Shown in pieces: positions 29,136 to 37,836 of a stretch of DNA of 43,219 nt. A program made the position numbers and the translations under genes. Source of the stretch: a virus; IMG/VR virus record IMGVR_UViG_3300005529_000017, positions 1 through 43,219 of that record; one strand, 5' to 3'. Every line of letters begins with the position of its first letter. Positions within the stretch are counted from its first letter, which is position 1. The notes under the pieces were generated by a model. The model did no database searches. It saw only the letters and a list, made by a program, of their open reading frames with translations, and was not told the origin of the DNA.

Positions 29136-29342
29136 ATGGTGTCGGCCATGGCCGCGCGGCATGACAGCGAATTCAAGGACATAACCCAGGACGCCGCCAC
29201 GCTCCGCGTTTCCCGCGCGCACCTTTGGCGCGTGCTCACCGGCAAACGCCCCGGCCGATCCCTCAAACTCCGTTACAACAAACTCCAGGTTTTCAAAGCT
29301 ACTAAACCCGCCACGACGCAACCGTGGCAACTTTGCTTCTAA
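29136..29342 (+). CDS. Small HTH protein beside attP, 68 aa
   Basis: ATG at 29136 (29148 possible). The core is an HTH: SEFKDITQDAATLRVSRAHLWRVLTG in pieces, that is, helix, turn LRVS, recognition helix RAHLWRVL, then a basic segment KRPGRSLKLRYNK. Its position against the right arm of attP makes it a candidate directionality factor or repressor. No specific family was recognised. Confidence 0.55.
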   Translation: MVSAMAARHDSEFKDITQDAATLRVSRAHLWRVLTGKRPGRSLKLRYNKLQVFKATKPATTQPWQLCF

Positions 29343-29344
29343 AT

Positions 29345-29581
29345 ATGGACAACCGTGTAATCACTTTTGGGCTCCCCATCCTCGTGCTTGCGGTCGGGCT
29401 CACCGCCTTAAGCTTTATTTCGGAAGGGCGCACACACGGCCGCTTTGAAATCTTCACGGACCGGCAAAGCGTCATCCTGAAATTGGACCGCGCCAGCGGC
29501 CAAACGTGGATGCTGATAAAAGCCGAAGGCACCAACGTGCCCGCCGCCTGGGTGCCGGTGCCGGACGTGAACCCGCGCTAG
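29345..29581 (+). CDS. Small membrane-anchored protein, 78 aa
   Basis: ATG at 29345 (MDNRVITFG) with an immediate hydrophobic segment, residues 7-25 (FGLPILVLAVGLTALSF). A polar domain follows (GRFEIFTDRQSVILKLDRA). One N-terminal transmembrane anchor with a small soluble domain. It ends in TAG at 29579-29581, which interlocks with the TAG of the convergent giant gene. A late-expressed lysogenic conversion or exclusion role is conceivable; not determined. Confidence 0.6.
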   Translation: MDNRVITFGLPILVLAVGLTALSFISEGRTHGRFEIFTDRQSVILKLDRASGQTWMLIKAEGTNVPAAWVPVPDVNPR

Positions 29582-32500
29582 CTGCTCAGCTCCCCCAGAA
29601 ACTTCGCCTTGTCCGTCATGGTGGCGGATTCCGATTTCAGAACTTTTTGCACCATGATTTGCTGGATCGCCTGCCGCTCCTGCGGGCTGGCCAAACGCCA
29701 CACGCGCATGGCGTCGTCCACGCTGTTCAGGTGAAACACCTGGAACTGGAACGGGGTGTATTTCAACCGATCAATCATCGCCTGGACAGCTTCCGGGTTC
29801 AGCTTCCCGTTGGCGATCGCTTCGGCAAAGTCCTTGGTTTTCTCCGGCTGATCGTTCCGGATGCCGCGCACGGCGTCCTTAATCATCTTGCCCTTATCAA
29901 ACTGTTCTTGCGTGAGCGGCGCATCGCCCATGCGTTCCGCCATCAACTCCGCGGCCAGCTCCTGGGCCGGGCTCATGGTCATGCGCGTCGGCACCGGCGT
30001 GATGCCAAAGAACGGCATGATTTGCTTATGGAGCGGCGCGGCATCGTCCCGGAGTTTCATCACGCCGGACACGCTGAAGGGCACAAACTGTTTGGCCGCC
30101 CACGCGGCCACTTCACTGCCCTGCTGTTGGAGCGGGTCATCGGGGTTCCGGATGCGGACGTCGTAAAAATCTTTGTTCTGCAACAAATCAAACATGAGGC
30201 TGCCCATCGGGTTCAAGGAATGGGCGAAGCTCGTCACCGGATGTTTGCCATAGGCGAGCACGTCCTTGACGTAGCTGGGAAAGTTCAGCCGGACCGGGTT
30301 GCCGTTGGCGTCCGTTTCCCCGGTCTGCGGCATAAAGTAATCCATGCCGCGCGGCATCCGGCGCGTGTAAAGCCAGTGAACCATCCCGCCCAGCAGTCCC
30401 ACAACCATGGGCAGCGCCATGGTGTAAGCCATGCGGTGGGTGAATTCCGGCCGCTGGCCGCTCAGCGCCGCCTTGCCCGCGCGCGCGGTGTCCACGGCCG
30501 CGCCCAGTCCTTCCCGGTATTTCCCCAGCTGCCAGCCGTAGGCGCGGAAGGACAGCAACGCGACGTCCCGCAGGTAACGATTGTAAAACAAATTGTCATA
30601 GACGATTTGCCCCATGCGGTTGTCCACGCTGTCCCACGCCTTGCGCATGGCTTCACGGACGTCGGCGGGATCAGCGCCCGGGCCGAGCCGTTCCAGCTCA
30701 CGCTTGGCCATGTCCGCAAACACGCCCAGCTTCTGGCGCGGCACCACGTATTCCATGATGGGCCGCAAGCTCTGTTCAAACAACGCAAACGGCGCGTTCC
30801 ACAGCGTCCGGAAATCGGACCCCTCGAAAAGCGCATCCTGATCGCGCGCCTCGTGAAAGGCGCGCGTCATGCGCCGGGTAAATTCCGTGCTCCAAAATTT
30901 CTCCTGCCCCACCCGCCCGCCACCCAGCTCCAGGGCGTGGGCGATGGCTTGAATGTCCGCGCTTTGGCTGCCGGGGTTCAGGACTTCCGCGCGCACCTTC
31001 GCGCCGCGCATAATGTTGGTGACGGGAGAAAACGGAACGCTCGCCACCGTTTTGGCGGCGCGGGCAAAATCCCCGTGCATGGCGTCCTCGATGCCAATGG
31101 CCAACCGGCTCGTGGCCGCGTCCAGGGACGTGAAGCCCAGGTGAAAGGCGGACAATCCCAGCTGAACGCCGTTCAGCAAATTGGAAACTTCCCGGAGCCC
31201 GCGATACCACAACTGCGGATTCAGCCCGGGCGACAAATAATTATTCACCACGCGCGCCGCGGCGTCCGGCATCATGTAGCTGCCCATTTTCACAAGGCCG
31301 CCCACCGGAATTTCCGCCGTGGCCGTGCCCAGGCGTAGCGTGGGCCGAATGTCGTAAATGCGATGCAGCTCCGGGTGATGGTCCAGGAAGATTTCAAATT
31401 CCTTTTTCACCGTGGGCGCAACTTCCGCCATCCGCTCCGGCGCGTGAACGAACGCTTGCAGAATGACGGCCATGCGTTCGGGCGCGGAATGCACGTAACG
31501 CTTTTGGCTCGGGCCGGGCGTTTCCCCTTCATAACGCAGCGCCGCCAGCGCGTGCATTTCCTTTTCCAGCGTTTGATTCAGCGCCCAGTTGTGCATCCGT
31601 TCCCGCAGTTCCGGGTAACGGTTATCGAGCACGTGGCCCAGCTCATGCCAGAACACGTCCGGCGGGCCGCCGAACTTGGTGACGATCCGCTCGGTGCCGG
31701 GGACGCCTTCCTGATAACGGGCATAACCCCAGCGCTGGCCGCCGAGCCGCGCCAGCCGCTCGTGCGGGACGCCCAAGTCGCGCAGCACTTGCAACGTGGC
31801 TTCCCGCATTCCGGCGTCAAACGCCTCTTTCACTTTCACCACCGGCGGCCCGTAAACTTCAAAGGCGCGGTCGTTCACTTTGGTGTAGCCGTCCGGAGAT
31901 TTCTGGAACGCGTGAACGAACTTCAGCAGCCCGGCCTGCTTCATTTCGTTAATGAATTGATGGGCCAAAATGTAGCGCTCCACTTCCCGCTTTTTCAGCA
32001 GCCACAAATCGACCGGGTTATCATGGACCGGTTTGAGCCCGGCGGCCAAGCCTTCGCGCGTGAGTTGGTGAACGCGCTGTTTCAGAAAACTTTTCGGCCC
32101 TTCCAGCGGGCGCTTGGACAGCACGGCGGCAAAGACCTGCTTGGCCTTTTCCGGATTGTCCCACATATGCGGGAAATAATTCTCGATGAACCGTTGCAGC
32201 GCGCCGGTGCCCAGCGCGTGGATGCGGTCCAGCCAGTCCCGATTTTGCTGGCGGAACACGGCAGCGGCTTCGCGTTCGCGCGGGCTCAGGTGCCGCAGGT
32301 CCCCGCCTTCATACGCATCGATGAACGCCAGATTACGCGGCAGCGGCTGGGCCGGATCATACTTGTAATCTTTGGCCAGCGGCGTGCGATCGAAGTCCGC
32401 GCGGAATTCACTGAGCGCGTGCTCGGCGCGCAACATTTCATTCGCAAACTTGGCCGTGAGATGGCGCAGCACATTGCCCACGTAACGCGCGTGCGGTCCC

Positions 32501-34209
32501 ACCGTCTGCGGGGCCACGTTCGCGCGGATGCTATTCACCGCCTGAACCAGCTCCGAAACCCGGCGCGGCTCCAGCGGCGCACGGGCGGACGTGGGCGCGG
32601 TGGACGGCGTGGCCGGTGCCGGGGCTGCGGATCGGCGCGCCGCACCGCCGCCCATACTGTGCGTGACTTCCCGGCCGGTTTCCGCGTTTTCTGGTTTTTG
32701 GGGCGCTTTGCCGGAATTCGTTAACGTTGCGTTTGGCGCTGGCGCGCTTTTCGCGGAGGGGTTGGGCTCCGGAGATGGGGGCGGATTCGCGGTTTTGGCG
32801 CTAGCTGCTTCCGGCTGAGCTTCCGGCGGAAACGCCGCATCGCGCAATCCGCGCGCCTGTTCCCGCGTCATCTGCGCCTTCGGGAACAGCTCTTGAATTT
32901 GGCGGATAGTCCGCGCGTTGTTACGGCGCACGGTTTGCACCGCGGTTTCCCGGTCCTCGGCCGGAGTCTCCGGCACCACCGGCTTCTGTTTGGGCGCGGG
33001 TTCCGGCGGCAGCTGCGGCTTGGCCCAGTCCGGAATTTCCGAGCCTTCCTTCACCGGCGTGGGCGGGGGCTGCTCCGGCCCCTGGGGCTTGGCGTATAAG
33101 CTAGCCAGCTCCGCTTGTTCGCCAGTCTGCTCCGCTTCACTCAGCGGCTGCGGTTCGTTGGAGTCATGCGGATGCTCGTAAACGGACGGCGGCGTTTCGT
33201 CCGTTTCTTCCCAGGTTGGCGCGGCTGCGTCCTGCTCGGCAAACTTGGCCGCATCGTCCGGGAACGCGGCGTTACGCAGCGTCCGCGCTTCTTCCCGGCT
33301 CAATTCCGCTTTGGGGAAAAGCTCCTGAATGGCCCGCACCGTCCGCGCGCCCTTGGCCCGGACTTCTTCAACGGCGCTCATTTGCCGTTCCGGCTCCGGC
33401 GCAGTTTCCGGCACGACCGGACGCTGCATTTTGCGCGGGACATTCGGCCCCAAAACCTTTTTGCCTGCCGTGGGGATAATGGCGTTTTCCACGATCGGCT
33501 GGCCGCCCTGCCGCGCGATGGTTTCCAAGTCCACCTGATCCAGCGGCGCGCCGTGTTCTTGCAGCACGCGGGCAATCGCAGCGTGCGGAGATTCCAACGG
33601 ATGGCCGAAGCCTTCGTAAAGCCCGTGCCCGGCTCCGGCGGTCATGCCGGTTTCAATCAAATTGCCGAGCACCTTGTTCCAGGCTTCGTCCGTGTCTCCG
33701 TTTTTAAAAAGGTCCTGAATTTCCGCAATCTTCCCGGGTTCATCCTTGGCGTATTGGGCCACGAAGTAACCCAGCAACAATTTGCCCGCCGTGGTTTCCG
33801 GTCCGGGCGTGAACGGGTTCGGCGCGGTGAGCGCCAGCGGGATCATGCCGGGATCGCCGCCGGGCGGACCGGCCAGCAATCCCTTTTCCATAAGGGACCG
33901 CTCGGCGTCGGTGGGGCCAAAGAGAAAGCGGCCCACGTGCGAGCGGCGGAATTCCTTCCACAGTCCGGAATCCATTTGCTGCAATTGCGGCACGTCCGGA
34001 TATTGCGGCAGTTGCAGCGCCTGGGTCGCGTAGAAGTCATGCGCCGCACGCGCCAGATTGTCATCGGCGCTCGGCAGCGGCGTCACGGTGGAAAACCGGG
34101 AGTTGTCCGGCGGCGCAGCCACGGCCGCCGGTGCGTCCGTGGTGTCATCCCACGAAGGCGCGGCGTCCGCCACCGTCTCGTCCCAGGTGGGCGGCGCTTC
34201 AGTTGGCAT
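29578..34209 (-). CDS. Giant internal virion (ejection) protein with HExxH, 1543 aa
   Basis: By size and position (last of the internal protein genes) it corresponds to T7 gp16-type ejection proteins. Residues 1-50 carry WDET/WDDT motifs and disorder. Residues 279-320 and 423-464 are two copies of a 42-residue unit (IQELFPKA core). A Pro-rich region lies at 470-545. The middle is helical and contains HELGH at 855-859, a zinc-metalloprotease motif, with E911 a possible third ligand. The C-terminal 500 residues are helical, with a hydrophobic stretch near MALPMVVGLLGGMVHWL. A large polyvalent protein combining ejection and protease functions is inferred. Confidence 0.7.
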   Translation of the reverse strand: MPTEAPPTWDETVADAAPSWDDTTDAPAAVAAPPDNSRFSTVTPLPSADDNLARAAHDFYATQALQLPQYPDVPQLQQMDSGLWKEFRRSHVGRFLFGPTDAERSLMEKGLLAGPPGGDPGMIPLALTAPNPFTPGPETTAGKLLLGYFVAQYAKDEPGKIAEIQDLFKNGDTDEAWNKVLGNLIETGMTAGAGHGLYEGFGHPLESPHAAIARVLQEHGAPLDQVDLETIARQGGQPIVENAIIPTAGKKVLGPNVPRKMQRPVVPETAPEPERQMSAVEEVRAKGARTVRAIQELFPKAELSREEARTLRNAAFPDDAAKFAEQDAAAPTWEETDETPPSVYEHPHDSNEPQPLSEAEQTGEQAELASLYAKPQGPEQPPPTPVKEGSEIPDWAKPQLPPEPAPKQKPVVPETPAEDRETAVQTVRRNNARTIRQIQELFPKAQMTREQARGLRDAAFPPEAQPEAASAKTANPPPSPEPNPSAKSAPAPNATLTNSGKAPQKPENAETGREVTHSMGGGAARRSAAPAPATPSTAPTSARAPLEPRRVSELVQAVNSIRANVAPQTVGPHARYVGNVLRHLTAKFANEMLRAEHALSEFRADFDRTPLAKDYKYDPAQPLPRNLAFIDAYEGGDLRHLSPREREAAAVFRQQNRDWLDRIHALGTGALQRFIENYFPHMWDNPEKAKQVFAAVLSKRPLEGPKSFLKQRVHQLTREGLAAGLKPVHDNPVDLWLLKKREVERYILAHQFINEMKQAGLLKFVHAFQKSPDGYTKVNDRAFEVYGPPVVKVKEAFDAGMREATLQVLRDLGVPHERLARLGGQRWGYARYQEGVPGTERIVTKFGGPPDVFWHELGHVLDNRYPELRERMHNWALNQTLEKEMHALAALRYEGETPGPSQKRYVHSAPERMAVILQAFVHAPERMAEVAPTVKKEFEIFLDHHPELHRIYDIRPTLRLGTATAEIPVGGLVKMGSYMMPDAAARVVNNYLSPGLNPQLWYRGLREVSNLLNGVQLGLSAFHLGFTSLDAATSRLAIGIEDAMHGDFARAAKTVASVPFSPVTNIMRGAKVRAEVLNPGSQSADIQAIAHALELGGGRVGQEKFWSTEFTRRMTRAFHEARDQDALFEGSDFRTLWNAPFALFEQSLRPIMEYVVPRQKLGVFADMAKRELERLGPGADPADVREAMRKAWDSVDNRMGQIVYDNLFYNRYLRDVALLSFRAYGWQLGKYREGLGAAVDTARAGKAALSGQRPEFTHRMAYTMALPMVVGLLGGMVHWLYTRRMPRGMDYFMPQTGETDANGNPVRLNFPSYVKDVLAYGKHPVTSFAHSLNPMGSLMFDLLQNKDFYDVRIRNPDDPLQQQGSEVAAWAAKQFVPFSVSGVMKLRDDAAPLHKQIMPFFGITPVPTRMTMSPAQELAAELMAERMGDAPLTQEQFDKGKMIKDAVRGIRNDQPEKTKDFAEAIANGKLNPEAVQAMIDRLKYTPFQFQVFHLNSVDDAMRVWRLASPQERQAIQQIMVQKVLKSESATMTDKAKFLGELSS

Positions 34210-35236
34210 ACCGGATAAATTTCTTGGTGTTGGCGTCGAACACAGCGCGCTTACCGTCCTTGGTAAAGCGAATCACTTCGTTTGCCTTGCCGGATTCCGG
34301 CCGCTGCATCGGCTCCAGCGTCCAGGTGCCGTCGTCCTTGCGCTTCACGGTAAAGCCGTTTTTCTCCATGAGCGTTTGCGTGTTCATGGTTTTGCCTTCG
34401 CGCGTGATGTAATAACCGGGAATCACATTCCCGTTGTCATCCGTGGCGGCCCGCACCTTTTCATCGCCCTTGAACGGATAGAACCGGGCGTGCCCGCGCG
34501 GGTCCGTCATGCTCCAGCCCATAAGGTTCCCGTCCTCGTCGTGCTGCGGCACGAGCCCGGCATCGTTGCTGCCGCGTTTGTAAACCAGCTGCGGGCCGTT
34601 CTTGCCCGTCCACACCGCCGTCATGTCCGTGCCCGGCACGTCCTGGGTTTGGAGCGGCTCACCGGTGGCACCGCCGTAACGCTGGAGCGCGGAAAGGCTG
34701 TTATCAAACTGCGGCGAAGCAAACGCGGCCGGATTCTGCGCGAGCGCAAAATTCAAACGGTTCGCCGGAGCCGTGGCGTCGGTGAACGCGCCCACGCTGT
34801 CCGGCAACGCGCCCAGGTTCCCTTGCGCGGCAGCGGTTCCAAATTGCGCCAGTGCATTGGCCACCGCGCCGCGATCGCCCGTGGCGTAATCGCGCGCGAA
34901 GTTAATCAGCGCCGCGCGGTCCGCGTCCGCCTGCTGCGCCTGTTTCAAGCGCAGCGCGTCCGCGTCAAATTTCTGCTTGGCCGCGTAGCCTTGCACCGCG
35001 CCTTCCAGGCTGTCGACGCTCATGGTCATCGCCTTGTCCTTGGACATGATTCCGGTGGTGTCCGCGTAATCCACGAGCGCCTTGAACTTGCGCGCGCGCT
35101 GCTTGTCCTCGTCCTGTTCCGCTTCCCGGCGCTGGCTCAAATAATCCAGCGTGCGGCCAAGCGCGTTCCCGGCGCTGCTGATCCCCTGAAACAGGTAATC
35201 CGCGCCACGATCCTGAACTGCGGGTGCGTAAGGCAT
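34199..35236 (-). CDS. Internal virion protein, gp15-like by position, 345 aa
   Basis: ATG at 35236 (MPYAPAVQDRG). Residues 15-60 are helical (GNALGRTLDYLSQRREAE). The middle is Ala/Gln-rich, and the C-terminal third is beta-rich with MGWSMTDPRGHARFYPF, GYYITREGKT and KRAVFDANTKKFIR. It overlaps the start of the giant gene by 11 nt. Assigned as an internal virion protein because it lies between gp14- and gp16-like genes. Confidence 0.6.
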   Translation of the reverse strand: MPYAPAVQDRGADYLFQGISSAGNALGRTLDYLSQRREAEQDEDKQRARKFKALVDYADTTGIMSKDKAMTMSVDSLEGAVQGYAAKQKFDADALRLKQAQQADADRAALINFARDYATGDRGAVANALAQFGTAAAQGNLGALPDSVGAFTDATAPANRLNFALAQNPAAFASPQFDNSLSALQRYGGATGEPLQTQDVPGTDMTAVWTGKNGPQLVYKRGSNDAGLVPQHDEDGNLMGWSMTDPRGHARFYPFKGDEKVRAATDDNGNVIPGYYITREGKTMNTQTLMEKNGFTVKRKDDGTWTLEPMQRPESGKANEVIRFTKDGKRAVFDANTKKFIRYAN

Positions 35237-35240
35237 AATC

Positions 35241-36464
35241 TTAAATGAGTCCCAGCGCGCCGCCGCCGAGATTTCCAAGCGCGGAAATTCCGGCACCGAT
35301 CAGCGCATTCATATTGTTCGCGTGCGAAATGGCGGAACTGGCCGCCGCATTGTAATTGGTGTTATACACGTCCTGGGCATACGGACTTTCCACGTTGAAC
35401 AAGCCCGGCCCGCCAGTGCGCGATTGGTTCGGGCTCAAACCCATGTTCAACAGGTTGGCGAAGAGCTGGCCGTAAACGTTCTGATCCATGCCGAGCACAC
35501 TGGACGCGAACGAGCGGCGCTGGTTCAGCAGGTCCTGGCCAAACGCGGATTTCTGCAACGTCTCCCCGTAGATGTCCGCCGGACCGAAGCCCATTCCGCG
35601 CGATGCCTGCCCCGCGCGCACCGCCTGTTCCACGAGCCGGTTTTGGTCCGGGTTCAAGGTGTTGCCGAGATCCAAATCGGACGTGGCTTGCTGGTTCAGC
35701 TTGTCCAGGATGGCCGTTGCTTCCGGGTTGGCGCTCCGGTAATCCGCTTTGAGCTGCGGCGCGTAGCTGTTCAGAATATCCAGCAAGCCGCGCTGGGCCG
35801 CCACCGTGTGCGTTTGCGTGGAATAGCTGGACGGTGAAACCAGCACGCGGCGTTTGCCGCCGCCACCACCGAACATTCCACCCAGCCCAGGCAATCCACC
35901 ACCACCACCACCGCCAAGCCCAGGGAGCCCGCCGCCACCGGGCATTCCGGGCAGGCCGCCGCCACCACCGCCGCCCATACCCGGCAGGCCGCCGCCGATC
36001 CCGGGAATCCCACCACCGCCACCCATACCGGGCATACCCGGAAAAGAACCGCCGCCGCCGCCACCACCACCACCGCCGCGGGAATCCGGCAGCTGCGGAT
36101 AATCAATCGTGCCCTGAACGCCCGGCGGAATCTTCCCGTATTTATATTGGCTGCCCACCTTGTAAACGGCGGGCGTAAACGTCTGCGTGTCGTAATTGTA
36201 TTCCGGCGAACCGCCGAGCAGCGTTTCAAAATTTTTCAGCGCCAGCCCGGTGTATTGCGGCTGGAACTGCGCCTCGCTGGCAAAGAGGTTGGGCGCGATC
36301 CCGATTTGCGCGCTCAGCGTCTTCGCGTATTCGTCCGAAAGGGAACGGTCCTTCGGCATGTTGGCGTCAATGTTCACCGCGCCCGCGCAGGCGGGGAATT
36401 CCGCGCGCACGCGCTCCAGGATCAGCGCCGCCGCCGCTTCAAAAAATTTCGGATTCAGTTTCAT
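35241..36464 (-). CDS. Gly-rich internal virion protein, gp14-like, 407 aa
   Basis: Residues 1-125 form a folded N-terminal part. Residues 130-203 are a repetitive linker of G4-G9 runs separated by LPGM, LPGL and IPGI. Residues 205-375 are helical (TAILDKLNQQATSDLDL). The C-terminus is a small-residue hydrophobic helix (NALIGAGISALGNLGGGAL). Gp14-type ejection proteins form an outer-membrane pore, and the hydrophobic end fits that. The Gly-rich linker is unusual. ATGA overlap with the GNAT-like gene upstream. Confidence 0.6.
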   Translation of the reverse strand: MKLNPKFFEAAAALILERVRAEFPACAGAVNIDANMPKDRSLSDEYAKTLSAQIGIAPNLFASEAQFQPQYTGLALKNFETLLGGSPEYNYDTQTFTPAVYKVGSQYKYGKIPPGVQGTIDYPQLPDSRGGGGGGGGGGSFPGMPGMGGGGGIPGIGGGLPGMGGGGGGGLPGMPGGGGLPGLGGGGGGGLPGLGGMFGGGGGKRRVLVSPSSYSTQTHTVAAQRGLLDILNSYAPQLKADYRSANPEATAILDKLNQQATSDLDLGNTLNPDQNRLVEQAVRAGQASRGMGFGPADIYGETLQKSAFGQDLLNQRRSFASSVLGMDQNVYGQLFANLLNMGLSPNQSRTGGPGLFNVESPYAQDVYNTNYNAAASSAISHANNMNALIGAGISALGNLGGGALGLI

Positions 36465-36889
36465 GCCGCCATCCGTTCAATGAACTTCGCCGGATACGTA
36501 ACCAGCTTGCCGCGCTTGAACCGCCGCGCGACGAGCGTGAGATGCCGCCAGAACGGCACCCGCGTTTGAAATTCCCGAACCAGAATTTTCAACGCGCCCG
36601 GCTCCGCACAAACCACCTGGGAAAAAAGGAACGTGTCGCCCGCCCAGTTCCACGTTTGCCAATGCTTCTCCAGCTCCGTGCCGTTGCACTGCCAGCCCAC
36701 GGCCAGCCCGATGACGCGCCCGGCGCGCCGCACAAACGCGAGGCTCCCGTTGGCGTGGTGGAACAGCAGGTATTCCCGCAAAATATTTTCCGGCCAACCC
36801 ACGAAGCACGGCGCGCCCTGATCCCGGCAAAATGCGATCAGTTCTTCCAGCAACGCTTCGGCGTGCGTCATATGCGCGGCTACTTCCAT
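36461..36889 (-). CDS. GNAT-like protein, gp13-like by position, 142 aa
   Basis: A helix, strand, strand pattern typical of an acetyltransferase fold: ALLEELIAFCRDQG, YLLFHHANGSLAFVRR, GRVIGLAVGWQCNG, then a helical C-terminus (KILVREFQTRV). T7 gp13 also resembles a GNAT fold and lies at the same position between nozzle/fibre and gp14. Catalytic activity cannot be shown; the acetyl-CoA loop is not clear. ATG at 36889 overlaps the preceding gene. Confidence 0.5.
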   Translation of the reverse strand: MEVAAHMTHAEALLEELIAFCRDQGAPCFVGWPENILREYLLFHHANGSLAFVRRAGRVIGLAVGWQCNGTELEKHWQTWNWAGDTFLFSQVVCAEPGALKILVREFQTRVPFWRHLTLVARRFKRGKLVTYPAKFIERMAA

Positions 36890-37836
36890 GCGTAGGCTTT
36901 GAACTTCCAGTTTCCGGCCGTGATGGTAGTCGCGGCCTGGGTGGAATAATTGAACAGCTGAATGTTGGCGTTATTGCGGATGACGAGGAACACGTTGGTC
37001 GCGTTCGCACCCTGGCACATATGCGGGCCATTGTTGCCGCTGTCCGTTGCGCCGGACACGTCCACTTCGTCCCCGGCGGTGTAACCCAGCTCACCGGTTT
37101 TGCACACGAGCACCCACCGCACGCGCGTGGGCACCACGCCCAGGCTGTGCGCCACGGCAATCGTGGCGGTGTTCTGCGAAACGTTCTGTTCCGCGCTCGT
37201 GAAGTTGGCGGTTTTGGTGGAGAAAAATTGGAAGTTGGTGCCGTCGTAAACCAGCGTCACCACTTCATTGGCCAGAATGTCGTTGGCGTTCAGTTCCGCC
37301 GTGACGTCGCGGAAAATATTCTTAGCGCCCAGGCCGTTGACGTTGATATCGGTCGCGCCCGTGCTGGCCGTGTCCGCTTTGAAACGCACCACCATGCCCG
37401 CCGTGTAAGCGGTGGCGGCAGGCGTGAGCGTGACGGCGTAAACGCCAGCGGTCTGCGTGCCGGTCGCGTATTGGTGAACATCCTGGCGCGTGGATTCCGC
37501 CAGCTTAACGGGCGTCCAAATGCCATCGCCAAAGAGCGCCAAGCTCGTGGCATCACCGGCCCCGTAGAAACCGGCGGCAAACTTCGCGCGGCCCGTGGCG
37601 TCCGCGCTGAAAAAGCCATCCTGTAGCTTGCCGCGCCCGGTGGCGCTGGCCGCCAGCGCATTGTCCGCCAGCTTGGCAGTCGTCACGCTGCCATCCGCCA
37701 GCGCCAGCGTGCCGATCGCGCCGGTGAGGTTAATCGTGGGCGTGCCCAGCTGGTTCAGCAGCGCATAGGTAACCGCCACGCTGCCGTCCGTGGGAAACTG
37801 GTAGCCGGGAACGAGGCTTACGGAAATGGTGCTCAC
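36880..37836 (-). CDS. Tail fibre or spike protein, 318 aa
   Basis: The GTG start at 37836 overlaps the nozzle stop (GTGA). The N-terminal half is repetitive and Ala/Gly/Thr-rich (DGSVTTAKLADNALAAS, GRGKLQDGFF, GRAKFAAGFY). It is followed by a receptor-binding-like region (AYTAGMVVRFKADT, INVNGLGAKNIF). Such patterns are common in trimeric phage fibres. A host-recognition role is inferred. It ends in TAG. Confidence 0.65.
   Translation of the reverse strand: MSTISVSLVPGYQFPTDGSVAVTYALLNQLGTPTINLTGAIGTLALADGSVTTAKLADNALAASATGRGKLQDGFFSADATGRAKFAAGFYGAGDATSLALFGDGIWTPVKLAESTRQDVHQYATGTQTAGVYAVTLTPAATAYTAGMVVRFKADTASTGATDINVNGLGAKNIFRDVTAELNANDILANEVVTLVYDGTNFQFFSTKTANFTSAEQNVSQNTATIAVAHSLGVVPTRVRWVLVCKTGELGYTAGDEVDVSGATDSGNNGPHMCQGANATNVFLVIRNNANIQLFNYSTQAATTITAGNWKFKAYAWK

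Noticed and set aside
29506-31338. 610-codon plus-strand frame opposite the giant ejection protein
   Set aside because: Antisense shadow with His/Arg-rich composition; the minus-strand gene has consistent domains and motifs.
35856-36102. Pro-rich plus-strand frame (82 codons)
   Set aside because: It is the complement of the Gly-rich linker of the minus-strand gp14-like gene, whose flanks are normal protein.
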